A DNA stretch of 64,000 nt, taken from NCBI GenBank assembly GCA_003223555.1, contig QHVM01000017.1:24177-88176 (forward strand). The letters are read 5' to 3'. A model generated the notes under the pieces. It saw nothing but the letters and a program-made list of their open reading frames with translations, was not told the origin of the DNA and made no database searches. The position numbers were made by a program, and so were the translations under genes. Numbering within the stretch: position 1 is the stretch's first letter; every line of letters begins with the position of its first letter. This document shows, piece after piece, positions 39,570 through 49,162 of this stretch. This stretch comes from Acidobacteriota bacterium (GTDB lineage: Bacteria > Acidobacteriota > Vicinamibacteria > Fen-336).

Positions 39570-42398
39570 ATGCGAGCTCGAGCGGATGTCGGTCTCATCT
39601 TGTTGTTGGTCTTCGGCCTGGCCGGGGCGGGCCCGGCGGGCGCGCAATCCACCAGCACCGGCATCCGTGGCACCGTATCGGACGATTCCGGCGTCCTCCC
39701 CGGCGCCACGGTCCTGGCGCGCGACACCCAGAGCGGGTTCAAGTACGAAGCGGTCACGGATGCCCATGGCTTTTTCGTTCTCTCGGGCATGCGGCCGGCC
39801 ACCTACGAGGTCGCGGTCTCGATGGACAAGTACAAGCCCCAGGCGAAGACTGTCCAGCTGGTCATCGGCAACGAGGTGACGCTCAACTTCAAGATCACGC
39901 CGGACCTCGTCTATACCGAGCAGGTCGAGGTGGTGGCCGCCACCGGCCGGATCGTGGACCTGAAGACGGCGGAGATCGCGACCAATGTGACGACCGAGCA
40001 GGTGCGTTACCTCCCGCAGAACCAGCGCAACTTCCTGAACTTCGCGAACCTGGCCCCCGGCGTGAAGGTGTCCCAGGACGAGCAGAGGAAGCAGGTCACG
40101 GCGGGCGGCCTCGACGCCACCCAGATCAACGTCTTCATCGACGGCGTCAGCTACAAGAACGACGTCCTCGACGGCGGCGTCGTCGGCCAGGACTCGAGCC
40201 GCGGCTCGCCGTTCCCGCAGAACGCGGTCCAGGAGTTCCAGGTCCTGACCCAGAACTACAAGGCCGAGCACGAGAAGGCGTCGAGCGCCGTCATCACCGC
40301 GCTGACGAAGAGCGGCACCAACAACTGGGCGGGAGACCTGTTCGTCCTGTACCAGAACAAGGGCCTGGTGAGCCTCGACAAGTACTCGAAGGCGCGCAAC
40401 CTGCCCAAGCCGTCCTACGAGCGCTACCAGCCCGGCCTCTCGGTCGGCGGCCCGATCATCAAGGACAAGCTCCTCGTCTTCGGCGCCTACGAGGAGAACC
40501 GCCAGAACCGCGACGCCCAGGTCTTCCTCGGCGGCGTGCCCGCGCCGGCCAGCCTCAACCTGAAGCGCTACGAGGGGACCTTCCCGTCCGAGTTCCGCGA
40601 GAAGCTGCTCTTCGGGAAAGCGACCTACCAGCCGAAGGTCGGCCAGACCGTAGACGTCAGCTACAGCCTGCGGACCGAATCGGACGTGCGCAACTTCGGC
40701 CAGCAGACGAGCTTCGAAGCGGCCGAGAACGTCGAGAACCGGGTCGACTCCGTCCTCGGCCGCTGGCTGGTGCCGGGCCACGACTGGCTCAACGAGTTCA
40801 CGGCCACGTGGCAGCGCTCCCGGTGGAACCCGCAGCCACTCAACCCGACCCTCGTCGGCCTCGATTACCAGGGCGTGATCCGCGCCGGCGGGCGCGACAC
40901 CACCCAGCTCTTCACCCAGACCCGTTTCTCTTTGCGCAACGATTTCAGCCGATCCACGAGCTGGCACGGGAACCATTCCCTGAAGGCCGGGGCGGTGCTG
41001 AGCTTCCTCGACTACAAGGTCAGGAAGGAGTTCAACGGCAACCCGGTCTTCCGATTCCGCTCGATCGAGAACTTCGCGTTCCCGTTCGAGGCCGGTTATG
41101 GCGTGGGGAACCCGGACTTGAGCACGAGCAACCGGGAGATCGGCTTCTTCGTCCAGGACGACTGGACGGCGGCGCCGCGGCTCACCCTCAACCTCGGCCT
41201 GCGCTGGGACTACGAGACGGACATGCTGAACAACGACTACGTGACGCCGCCCGCGGTACGGGCATGGGCGTCGCAGTTGGGCGTCGAGCCGAGCCGCTAC
41301 TTCACCGACGGCCGCGACCGGCCGCCCTTCTACGGCGCGTGGCAGCCGCGGGTCGGGTTCTCGTACGACACCACTGGACGGGGCAAGTACGTCCTCTTCG
41401 GCGGCTACGGCCGATACTACGACCGGATCTTCTACAACGCGGGCCTCGACGAGAAGTTCCGGCTCCAGTATGCCGTCCGGACCTTCCGCTTCTCGACGAA
41501 CGGCGCTCCCGACCCCAACGGCAACCCGACGATCGCCTGGAAGCCCGAGTACCTGAGCAAGGCGGGGCTCGACGCGCTGATCGCGGCCGGCGTTGCGCCG
41601 ACGCCCGAGGTGTTCCTGATCGACAACAAGACGAAGCCGCCGGTCTCGGACCAGTTCAACGCCGGCGTACGGGCGGCCCTGCCCAAGTCCATCTTCCTTA
41701 CTGCCAACTACGCCGGCATCCGCGCCCGCAACGGCTTCACCTTCATATTCGGCAACCGGCAGGCCAACGGGAACTGCTGCCGGCAGATCCCGCCGTTCAG
41801 CAACCTGCTGCTCTCGACCGACACCAAGAAGAACTGGTTCGACGCGCTGTACTTCACCGCCGAGCATCCGTTCGACGGGAAGTGGGGCGCCCAGCTCGCC
41901 TACACGCTCGGCAAGGCCGAGGCCATCGGGGGTGACCTCTTCAGCCTCGACTACCGCACGCCGGCGGACTACCCGCGGCACCCGACACCGAGCGACGAGC
42001 GGAACCGCCTGGTGGCCACGACCATCTGGGGCCTGCCGGCCGACTTCTTCGTGAGCGGCATGCTCACGGTCGGCTCCGGCCTCGGCTACACGATCGCGGA
42101 CTTCTCGCAGGGCGGGGCCTTCGGGCAGTTCCGCATCCTGCTCAACACCGGCCGGCCCGACCACGACCTGGCCTTCCGGAGCCTGGACCTCCGGCTGGAG
42201 AAGGTCTTCAAGTTCGCCAAGACCCAGCGGGTGTCCGCGGCCGCGGAAGCGTTCAACGTCTTCAACTACACAAACGACGCCTGCTACGACGGGTTCATCC
42301 CGACGCTGCCGTCGGTCAACGCGAACTTCGGCAAGCCGAGCTGCGTCGTGGACAACTCCACGCGCCGGCTCCAGTTCGGCCTGCGCTACACGTTCTGA
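39570..42398 (+). CDS. TonB-dependent receptor with N-terminal carboxypeptidase-regulatory-like domain
   Basis: STGIRGTVSDDSGVLPGATVLARDTQSGFKYEAVTDAHGFFVLSGMRPATYEV; plug and beta-barrel; C-terminal RLQFGLRYTF; AGGGAGG ribosome-binding site. Confidence 0.92.
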   Translation: MRARADVGLILLLVFGLAGAGPAGAQSTSTGIRGTVSDDSGVLPGATVLARDTQSGFKYEAVTDAHGFFVLSGMRPATYEVAVSMDKYKPQAKTVQLVIGNEVTLNFKITPDLVYTEQVEVVAATGRIVDLKTAEIATNVTTEQVRYLPQNQRNFLNFANLAPGVKVSQDEQRKQVTAGGLDATQINVFIDGVSYKNDVLDGGVVGQDSSRGSPFPQNAVQEFQVLTQNYKAEHEKASSAVITALTKSGTNNWAGDLFVLYQNKGLVSLDKYSKARNLPKPSYERYQPGLSVGGPIIKDKLLVFGAYEENRQNRDAQVFLGGVPAPASLNLKRYEGTFPSEFREKLLFGKATYQPKVGQTVDVSYSLRTESDVRNFGQQTSFEAAENVENRVDSVLGRWLVPGHDWLNEFTATWQRSRWNPQPLNPTLVGLDYQGVIRAGGRDTTQLFTQTRFSLRNDFSRSTSWHGNHSLKAGAVLSFLDYKVRKEFNGNPVFRFRSIENFAFPFEAGYGVGNPDLSTSNREIGFFVQDDWTAAPRLTLNLGLRWDYETDMLNNDYVTPPAVRAWASQLGVEPSRYFTDGRDRPPFYGAWQPRVGFSYDTTGRGKYVLFGGYGRYYDRIFYNAGLDEKFRLQYAVRTFRFSTNGAPDPNGNPTIAWKPEYLSKAGLDALIAAGVAPTPEVFLIDNKTKPPVSDQFNAGVRAALPKSIFLTANYAGIRARNGFTFIFGNRQANGNCCRQIPPFSNLLLSTDTKKNWFDALYFTAEHPFDGKWGAQLAYTLGKAEAIGGDLFSLDYRTPADYPRHPTPSDERNRLVATTIWGLPADFFVSGMLTVGSGLGYTIADFSQGGAFGQFRILLNTGRPDHDLAFRSLDLRLEKVFKFAKTQRVSAAAEAFNVFNYTNDACYDGFIPTLPSVNANFGKPSCVVDNSTRRLQFGLRYTF

Positions 42399-42472
42399 GC
42401 CTCCCCGGTCGTCGGCTCCCGCGCCGGACCTGGCGCCTCCTGCCGGGCGCGCTCGCGCTCGGCGGGAGCGCC

Positions 42473-44668
42473 GTGCTCGGCGCCGCCCGGCCGGCGCGCG
42501 CACCGGAGATAGAGCGGCGGATCGAGACCCTGCTGGGAGAGATGACCCTCCAGGAGAAGCTCGGCCAGCTCCAGCAGCTCGACGGGCTCGGGGAGGGCTC
42601 GTACCGGACCGAGCACCTGGAGCTGGCCCGCCGAGGCCTGTTCGGCTCCACGCTCAACGTGCGCGGCGCCGCCAACGTGAACCCCCTCCAGCGCGCGGCC
42701 GTCGAAGAGTCGCGCCTCCGGATCCCGCTCCTCTTCGGCTTCGACGTGATCCACGGCTACCGCACCATCTTCCCGATCCCGCTCGGGGAGGCGGCGAGCT
42801 GGGACCCGGCCGCCGTCGAGCGCGCGGCCTCGATCGCCGCCGCCGAGGCGCGGGCGGCCGGCGTGCAGTGGACCTTCGCTCCCATGGTGGACATCGCCCG
42901 GGACGCGCGCTGGGGCCGGATCGCGGAGGGCGCCGGGGAGGATCCGTACCTGGGGAGCGTGATGGCGCGGGCGCGCGTGCGGGGCTTCCAGGGCGACGAT
43001 TACGGCCGGCCCGACCGGGTGATGGCCTGCGCCAAGCATTGGGTGGCCTACGGCGCCGCCGAGGGCGGCCGCGACTACGACACCACCGACGTCTCCGAGC
43101 GCGCGCTGCGGAGCGTCTATTTCCCCCCGTTCCGGGCGGCGGTCGACGCGGGCGTCGGCTCGGTCATGAGCGCCTTCAACGACCTGAACGGCGTCCCGTC
43201 GTCGGGCAACCCCTTCACGCTCACCCAGGTGCTGCGGAAGGAATGGGGCTTCGACGGCCTGGTCGTCAGCGACTACACCGCGGTCACCGAGCTCATCGAT
43301 CACGGGCTCGCGGCCGACGAGGCCGACGCTGCCCGCCAGGCGCTGTCGGCGGGCGTCGACATGGAGATGGTCAGCCGCACGTATGGGAGGCACGGGGCGC
43401 GGCTCGTCCAGGAAGGCAAGCTGAGCCTGGCCGGCGTGGACGAAGCCGTCCGCCGCGTGCTCCGGGTCAAGCTCCGGGCCGGCCTCTTCGATACGCCCTA
43501 CGCCGATCCGGAGCGGGAGCGCGCGACCCTGCTCAAGCCGGAGTTTCGCGCCGCCGCGCGCGAGATCGCCGGGCGCTCGATGGTCCTGCTCAAGAACGAC
43601 CCCTGCGTCCTGCCCCTCTCGCCTTCGGTCGGGCGCCTGGCCGTCATCGGACCGCTCGCCGACGATCGCGAGGACACGATGGGCAACTGGACCGGCGACG
43701 GCCGCCCGGATGACGTGGTGACGGTCCTCGACGGCATCAGGGCGGCGACGCCGTCGTCCCCATTGACCTACGCGAAGGGCGTGACCCTGGACTTGAGCGT
43801 GTTGACGGATCCCGCCGCCCACGCGGCTTCCGACCGGGCCGGCATCGAGCAGGCTGTGCGCGCCGCGCGCGAGGCCGACGCCGTCGTCCTCGTGCTGGGC
43901 GAGACAGGCGCCATGAGCGGCGAGGCTTCCTCGCGCGCCTCGCTCGATCTCCCCGGCCGGCAGCTAGAGCTGGCGCAGGGGGTCATCGGTTCCGGCAAGC
44001 CGACCGCGGTGGTGCTGATGAACGGCCGGCCGCTCACCATCCCCTGGCTCGCGGAGCACGCTCCGGCCGTCGTCGAGGCGTGGTTTCCCGGCACCGAGGC
44101 GGGCAACGCGGTGGCGGACGTGCTGTTCGGCAAGGTGAACCCGGGAGGCAAGCTGCCCGTGACGTTCCCCCGGACCGTAGGCCAGGTGCCCCTCTACTAC
44201 GACCACAAGAACACCGGCCGGCCGCCGGACGAGAAGAACAAGTACACGTCGAAGTACCTCGACGCGGCGTGGACGCCGCTGTTTCCCTTCGGCCATGGCC
44301 TGAGCTACACGGCGTTCGAGCTGTCGGGCCTGCGGCTCAGCGACCGCCGCCTCGCGCGCGACGGCCGCATCACGGTGTCGGTGGACGTCCAGAACGTGGG
44401 ATCCCGCGCGGGCGACGAGGTCGTGCAGCTCTACGTCCGCGATGTCGTGGCCACCGTCACCCGGCCGGTGCGGGAGCTGGCGGGATTCCAGCGGGTCACG
44501 CTGCGGCCCGGTGAGAAACGGACGCTGGAGTTCACCCTCGGGCCCGAGCGCCTCGGCCTCTACGACCGGGAGATGAGATGGGTCGTCGAGCCTGGCCTCT
44601 TCGAGGTCCGGGTGGGAACCAGCTCGGAAGGGGGTCTGGAGGCCTCGTTCGAGGTCGAGGCGGAGTGA
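42473..44668 (+). CDS. glycoside hydrolase family 3 (beta-glucosidase-like); start may be upstream
   Basis: IPLLFGFDVIHGYRTIFPIPLGEAASWDP; GFDGLVVSDYTAVTEL nucleophile motif; fibronectin-III-like C-terminus. Confidence 0.93.
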   Translation: MLGAARPARAPEIERRIETLLGEMTLQEKLGQLQQLDGLGEGSYRTEHLELARRGLFGSTLNVRGAANVNPLQRAAVEESRLRIPLLFGFDVIHGYRTIFPIPLGEAASWDPAAVERAASIAAAEARAAGVQWTFAPMVDIARDARWGRIAEGAGEDPYLGSVMARARVRGFQGDDYGRPDRVMACAKHWVAYGAAEGGRDYDTTDVSERALRSVYFPPFRAAVDAGVGSVMSAFNDLNGVPSSGNPFTLTQVLRKEWGFDGLVVSDYTAVTELIDHGLAADEADAARQALSAGVDMEMVSRTYGRHGARLVQEGKLSLAGVDEAVRRVLRVKLRAGLFDTPYADPERERATLLKPEFRAAAREIAGRSMVLLKNDPCVLPLSPSVGRLAVIGPLADDREDTMGNWTGDGRPDDVVTVLDGIRAATPSSPLTYAKGVTLDLSVLTDPAAHAASDRAGIEQAVRAAREADAVVLVLGETGAMSGEASSRASLDLPGRQLELAQGVIGSGKPTAVVLMNGRPLTIPWLAEHAPAVVEAWFPGTEAGNAVADVLFGKVNPGGKLPVTFPRTVGQVPLYYDHKNTGRPPDEKNKYTSKYLDAAWTPLFPFGHGLSYTAFELSGLRLSDRRLARDGRITVSVDVQNVGSRAGDEVVQLYVRDVVATVTRPVRELAGFQRVTLRPGEKRTLEFTLGPERLGLYDREMRWVVEPGLFEVRVGTSSEGGLEASFEVEAE

Positions 44669-46020
44669 GGCGGATCCCCGGCGCGGCCGTCCTCGCGCTC
44701 GTCGCTCTCTGCGGGTGCGCCCATCCCCGGCCGGCTCCCGCCGCTCCTCCGCCGCCGGCTCCGGCCGCGCGGGCCTCCCTCGCCGCCGACGACGAGGCGC
44801 TCCTCGAGGACCTGTCGCGGCGGTCGTTCCGCTTCTTCTGGGACGAAGCCGACCCGCGGACCGGCCTCGTCCGCGACCGCGGCCGCGCCGACGGCTCGCC
44901 CCACGACGAAGCGCACCGGGACGTGGGCAGCATCGCCGCGACCGGCTTCGGGCTGTCCGGCCTGTGCATCGCGGCCGAGCGCGGGTGGCTTCCCCGCGCG
45001 CGGGCGATGGAGCGGGCGCGAGGCACGCTGCGCTTCCTGGACCGTGGCCTCTACCAGAGCCACGGCTGGTTCCATCACTTCGTCGACGTCCGCACCGGGC
45101 GGCGCGTCTGGAACAGCGAGGTGTCCTCGATCGACACCGCGCTCCTGCTGGGGGGAGTGCTGACCGTGGGCCAGTGCTTCCGCGACGACGACGACGTCCC
45201 GCGCCTCGCCCGAGCCATCTACGAGCGGGTCGACTTCGCGTGGATGCTCGCCGGCGAACCGCTGCTCCTCTCCCACGGATGGAAGCCGGAGTCCGGGTTC
45301 CTGAAGGGACGCTGGGACCACTACTGCGAGCTGATGATCCTCTACCTGCTGGGCATCGGCTCGCCGACGCACCCCCTTTCCGCCGCCTCGTGGCATGCGT
45401 GGGCGCGCCCCGTCATGACATTCGCCGGGTACACCTTCGTGAGCGGGCCCGACCCGCTGTTCGTCCACCAGTACTCCCATGCCTGGGTGGATTTCCGGGA
45501 CTGGACCGAGACGGGGCCCGCCGGCGTCGACTGGTGGCGGAACTCGGCCGACGCCACCCGCGCCCACAAGGCGTTCTGCCTGAGCTTGGCGAAGGAGTTC
45601 CCGGGCTACGGCGACGACGTGTGGGGCATCACGGCCTCCGACAGCCCCCGGGGCTACGTGGCGTGGGGCGGTCCGCCCCGCCACGAGACGATCGACGGGA
45701 CGGTCGTGCCCTGCGCCGCCGCGGGGTCGTTGATGCTCGCGCCCGACGTCACGGTGCCGGCGATGCGCGAGATGCGCCGCCGGTTCGGCGACCGCGTCTA
45801 CGGCATCTACGGCTTCGCCGACGCCTTCAACCCGACGACCGGCTGGGTGGATCCCGACGTCATCGGCATCGACCTCGGGATCACGCTCCTGAGCGCCGAG
45901 AACCTCCGGAGTGGAAGGGTCTGGGAGTGGTTCATGCAGAACGAGGACGTGGTGAGGGCGCTCCGCGCGGCCGGCCTGGCCCGGCGCCGCTCCACCGCCG
46001 CGACGCTCAGGTGGTGGTGA
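44665..46020 (+). CDS. lipoprotein with glucoamylase-type domain (Pfam Glycoamylase; GH144-like)
   Basis: Lipobox ALCGC; LLEDLSRRSFRFFWDEADPRTGLVRDRGRADG; ALLLGGVLTVGQCF; HQYSHAWVDFRDWTETG; GYVAWGGPP; TGWVDPDVIGIDLGITLLSAENLRSG. Confidence 0.85.
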   Translation: MRRIPGAAVLALVALCGCAHPRPAPAAPPPPAPAARASLAADDEALLEDLSRRSFRFFWDEADPRTGLVRDRGRADGSPHDEAHRDVGSIAATGFGLSGLCIAAERGWLPRARAMERARGTLRFLDRGLYQSHGWFHHFVDVRTGRRVWNSEVSSIDTALLLGGVLTVGQCFRDDDDVPRLARAIYERVDFAWMLAGEPLLLSHGWKPESGFLKGRWDHYCELMILYLLGIGSPTHPLSAASWHAWARPVMTFAGYTFVSGPDPLFVHQYSHAWVDFRDWTETGPAGVDWWRNSADATRAHKAFCLSLAKEFPGYGDDVWGITASDSPRGYVAWGGPPRHETIDGTVVPCAAAGSLMLAPDVTVPAMREMRRRFGDRVYGIYGFADAFNPTTGWVDPDVIGIDLGITLLSAENLRSGRVWEWFMQNEDVVRALRAAGLARRRSTAATLRWW

Positions 46021-47416
46021 TCTCCTGGTACTCGTTCTCGGTGTTCACCGCCCAGACGTCGAGCTGCTCGCCGAGGAGGTTGCGCACCGCGAGCAGGGCG
46101 GTCAGCATCGCGTGGTCCTGGTTGTTGTACTTGTGCAGTCCGTTGCGCCCGATCATCTGCAGGTTCCCGAAGCCGTCCAGGTAGGAGCGCAGGGCGGCCA
46201 GGTGCTCCTTGTACTCCCAGTCGTAGACCGGATAGGCCTTGCGCTGGCGGAGGACCGCCGCTCCGGTGACCTCGTCCTCCGCGGCGAAGCCGAGCCGGGC
46301 CACCTCGCGCCGGGCCAGCGCCTCGAGGCTCGCGTCGGGCATCGACCACAGCGCGTCGCCCTCGTTGCAGAAGTACTCCAGGCCGAGGCAGGTCTGGCCG
46401 GGGTCGGGCACCATGGCCGCGCTCCAGTTCTTGTAGTTCTGGATGCGGGCGACGTGCACGTCCGGGGTGTGGACGTAGATCCAGTTGTCGGGGAAGACCG
46501 CCGGCCGCCGGATGACGACCGCCACCGTGATGAAGTCGCGGTACCTCAGCGCCCGGGCGTGATCCCGGACCTCGGCGGGGGCGGGAGGGTCGAGGGCGAG
46601 GATCAGCTCCTGGAGCGCCATGCTGGCGAGGAAGTGCGTGCCCGCGTGCTCGTCCTCCTGGCCGGAGTGGCCGGAGACGACGGCCCGGACCGTGGCCCCC
46701 TCGTGACGGATCCGGATGACGTCGCGCTCGAGGCGGATCTCCTGCCCGCCTTCGCGTAGCCGCTCGGCCATCCGCTCCCACAGCATCCCGGGGCCGCGCC
46801 GCGGATAGTCGAACTCCTCGATGAGGCTGCGGGGCCGTTCCCGGCCCGGCACGAGCGCGTTGCGCATCGCCCCGCCGAGGGTCAGGCCCTTGATCCGCTG
46901 CGCGGCCCAGTCGGATCGGATCTCGGTGCACTTCCGGCCCCACACCTTCTCGGTGTACGTCTTGAAGAACATGAGGAAGAGGCGGCGGCCGAAGCGGTTC
47001 GACATCCAGCTCTCGAGGGTGCCGTCCTCCGGCATGGGGAAGAGCTTCTTGCGCGTGTAGCTGAGAGCCACCCAGCCGCTCTCGAACAGGCCCATGCGCC
47101 AGAGCGCCTCCAGCGGCTTCAGCGGGTAGTGGAAGAAGCGGCCCCGGTACAGGATGCGCGAGAGGCGCCGCACGCGCAGGAAACGCTCGCCCAGCACCTC
47201 CTGCCAGATCTGCCGCACCTCGGGGATCTTGGTGAAGAAGCGGTGGCCCCCGACGTCGAAGAGGAAGCCGTCGTGGCAGACCGTGCGCGCGTGGCCTCCG
47301 ACCTGCGCCTCCTTCTCCAGGACGACGCTCGGGAGGCCGGCCTTCATCAGCGCGTAGGCGGCGGTGAGCCCGGCGGGGCCCCCGCCCACGATCACGACCC
47401 GGCGGTCGTCTGCCAT
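46007..47416 (-). CDS. FAD/NAD(P)-dependent oxidoreductase (protoporphyrinogen oxidase/UDP-galactopyranose mutase-like)
   Basis: RRVVIVGGGPAGLTAAYALMKAGLPSVVLEKEAQVGGHARTVCHDGFLFDVGGHRFFTK. Confidence 0.88.
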   Translation of the reverse strand: MADDRRVVIVGGGPAGLTAAYALMKAGLPSVVLEKEAQVGGHARTVCHDGFLFDVGGHRFFTKIPEVRQIWQEVLGERFLRVRRLSRILYRGRFFHYPLKPLEALWRMGLFESGWVALSYTRKKLFPMPEDGTLESWMSNRFGRRLFLMFFKTYTEKVWGRKCTEIRSDWAAQRIKGLTLGGAMRNALVPGRERPRSLIEEFDYPRRGPGMLWERMAERLREGGQEIRLERDVIRIRHEGATVRAVVSGHSGQEDEHAGTHFLASMALQELILALDPPAPAEVRDHARALRYRDFITVAVVIRRPAVFPDNWIYVHTPDVHVARIQNYKNWSAAMVPDPGQTCLGLEYFCNEGDALWSMPDASLEALARREVARLGFAAEDEVTGAAVLRQRKAYPVYDWEYKEHLAALRSYLDGFGNLQMIGRNGLHKYNNQDHAMLTALLAVRNLLGEQLDVWAVNTENEYQEITTT

Positions 47417-47470
47417 GCCGGGTGGAAAAGGCGGATAATGGCGGGCGGCTCGGGTTCGCAGTCGCTCATG

Positions 47471-47556
47471 GCGGAAGTGGCGGAACGGCAGACGCACACG
47501 GCTTAGGCCCGTGTGCCCGAAAGGGCATGGGGGTTCGAATCCCCCCTTCCGCACCA
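47471..47556 (+). tRNA. tRNA-Leu (anticodon TAG)
   Basis: GCGGAAG acceptor pairs CTTCCGC; anticodon stem CACGG-CTTAGGC-CCGTG; long variable arm TGCCCGAAAGGGCA; GGTTCGAATCC T-arm; CCA encoded. Confidence 0.96.
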
Positions 47557-47588
47557 CATGGTCCGGCCGCGTCCGGTACTCCACGGCG

Positions 47589-48461
47589 GTGACGGTGGCG
47601 CAAGCTTATCGGGATCGGGAAGCGCCGGCAAACGGCCTCGTGGTCGCGATCCAGGGCGAGCGCGGCGCCTTCAGCCACGAGGCTGCCCTGGACCTGCTGG
47701 GCCCGGGGACCGAGGTCCTGCCCCGGCCGAGCTTCGACGCGCTCTTCGACGCCGTCCGCGACCGGGCCGCCGACCGCGCCCTGGTCCCGATCGAGAACTC
47801 GCTCGCGGGGTCCATCCACGAGAACTACGACCGGCTGCGCTCGCGGCCCTTCCACATCGTGGCCGAGACGCAACTGCGCATCCGGCACTGCCTCGTGGCG
47901 CGTCCCGGCGCCACCCTGGACGGCATCCGGCAGGTGGCTTCGCACCCGGTCGCGCTGGCGCAGTGCCGGGAGTTCTTCGCCCGTCACCCCCAGCTGGAGG
48001 CGGTCGCCGCCTACGACACCGCGGGCAGCGTCATGGAGCTCATGCGGGACGGACCGGCCAGCCGGGCCGCCATCGCCTCGCGCCTGGCCGCCGAGACCTA
48101 CGGCGGGCGGATCCTGCTCGAGGAGATCGAGGACGACCCGCAGAACTACACGCGCTTCCTGCTCCTCGCGCGCGAGCCGGCGCCGCCGCCGGGCGCGGCC
48201 GGCAAGACCACGGTCGTCTTCACCCTGCAGAACGTGCCGGGCGCGCTGCACCGTGCCCTGGGCCTCTTCGCCGCCCGCGGCCTCGACCTGGCCAAGATCG
48301 AGTCGCGCCCGCTGCGGGGCCGGCCCTGGGAGTATGTCTTCTACCTGGACGTGCTCGGCGACCCCGCGGCCGAGCTGGCGACGGCGCTCGAAGAGCTGCG
48401 CCAGCTCGCGGGCGAGTTCCGGGTCCTGGGCTCCTATCTGCGCCACGGCGACAGCGTCTGA
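47589..48461 (+). CDS. pheA: prephenate dehydratase with ACT domain
   Basis: VAIQGERGAFSHEAAL, ALVPIENSLAGSIHENYD, ACT segment KTTVVFTLQNVPGALHRALGLFAARGLDLAKIESRPLRGRPWEYVFYLD. Confidence 0.93.
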   Translation: MTVAQAYRDREAPANGLVVAIQGERGAFSHEAALDLLGPGTEVLPRPSFDALFDAVRDRAADRALVPIENSLAGSIHENYDRLRSRPFHIVAETQLRIRHCLVARPGATLDGIRQVASHPVALAQCREFFARHPQLEAVAAYDTAGSVMELMRDGPASRAAIASRLAAETYGGRILLEEIEDDPQNYTRFLLLAREPAPPPGAAGKTTVVFTLQNVPGALHRALGLFAARGLDLAKIESRPLRGRPWEYVFYLDVLGDPAAELATALEELRQLAGEFRVLGSYLRHGDSV

Positions 48462-48477
48462 CATCCAGGGGAAAGGC

Positions 48478-49068
48478 TCACCAGGGCACGATCATCGGAA
48501 CGCGTCGCCGGTATTCCCCGTATTCCGCGCCGAAGCGGTCCTGCAGCTCACGCTCTTCGAGCGGGATGAGAACGCACAACAGCGCCACGAGCCAGAAACC
48601 GACCGCGACGTACGTCGCCAGGTAGTTCGCGATGAGCGCCCCGCCGACCATGAAGAGCGTCACTTCGAGGTAGCGCGGATGCCGGACCCTCCCGTAGATG
48701 CCCTCCTTCAGGAGCCTTGCTGGATACCTTTCCGTCGCCAACTCCGGCAGGCCCACGAGAGTCTCGAGCTTCATGTGCTTCCCGCGTGCGCGCGCAACGA
48801 CGCCGCCCAGGACCAGGATCGGGACGCCCAGGCCGATCAGCGGGTAATCCGTGCCGAGATCCACGGCCATCAGAGGGGCTCGGAAGGAGAACAGGGCCAG
48901 CGCGCAGGCGATCACTTCGACCAACGCGAGGACATAGGCCCACCGGTGTCCGATCCGACGCCAGTAGTCCACGAAGCCGTGGATCGTCGACCAGAACGCA
49001 ACCGCGCCGGGCAGGACGGCCACGATGACGAGGCCCATGTCATACCGGACGAGCTCGATCCAGGTCAC
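48478..49068 (-). CDS. isoprenylcysteine carboxyl methyltransferase/phospholipid methyltransferase-family membrane protein
   Basis: Multiple TMs; LLKEGIYGRVRHPRYLEVTLFMVGGALIANY and EERELQDRFGAEYGEYRRRVP. Confidence 0.85.
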   Translation of the reverse strand: MTWIELVRYDMGLVIVAVLPGAVAFWSTIHGFVDYWRRIGHRWAYVLALVEVIACALALFSFRAPLMAVDLGTDYPLIGLGVPILVLGGVVARARGKHMKLETLVGLPELATERYPARLLKEGIYGRVRHPRYLEVTLFMVGGALIANYLATYVAVGFWLVALLCVLIPLEERELQDRFGAEYGEYRRRVPMIVPW

Positions 49069-49162
49069 GAGCCTCGCTCCCCCGGCCGGCCTTGCAACCC
49101 GGCCGATCGCGCCCAGCCGTGGGCCCCTATTGCCGCGGCGTCGCGCTTTCTGACTGCGGTGC

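Noticed and set aside
37892-41935. 1347-aa plus-strand ORF spanning tig antisense and the TonB gene
   Set aside because: Antisense to tig and out of frame with the TonB receptor; Arg/Gly/Pro/Ala-rich composition typical of shadow ORFs in high-GC DNA
39555-42503. 982-aa minus-strand ORF opposite the TonB receptor
   Set aside because: Antisense low-complexity translation; the plus strand has clear family motifs and a ribosome-binding site
46007-46020. 14-nt convergent 3' overlap between the glucoamylase-domain gene and the oxidoreductase
   Set aside because: Short tail-to-tail overlaps are common in compact bacterial genomes
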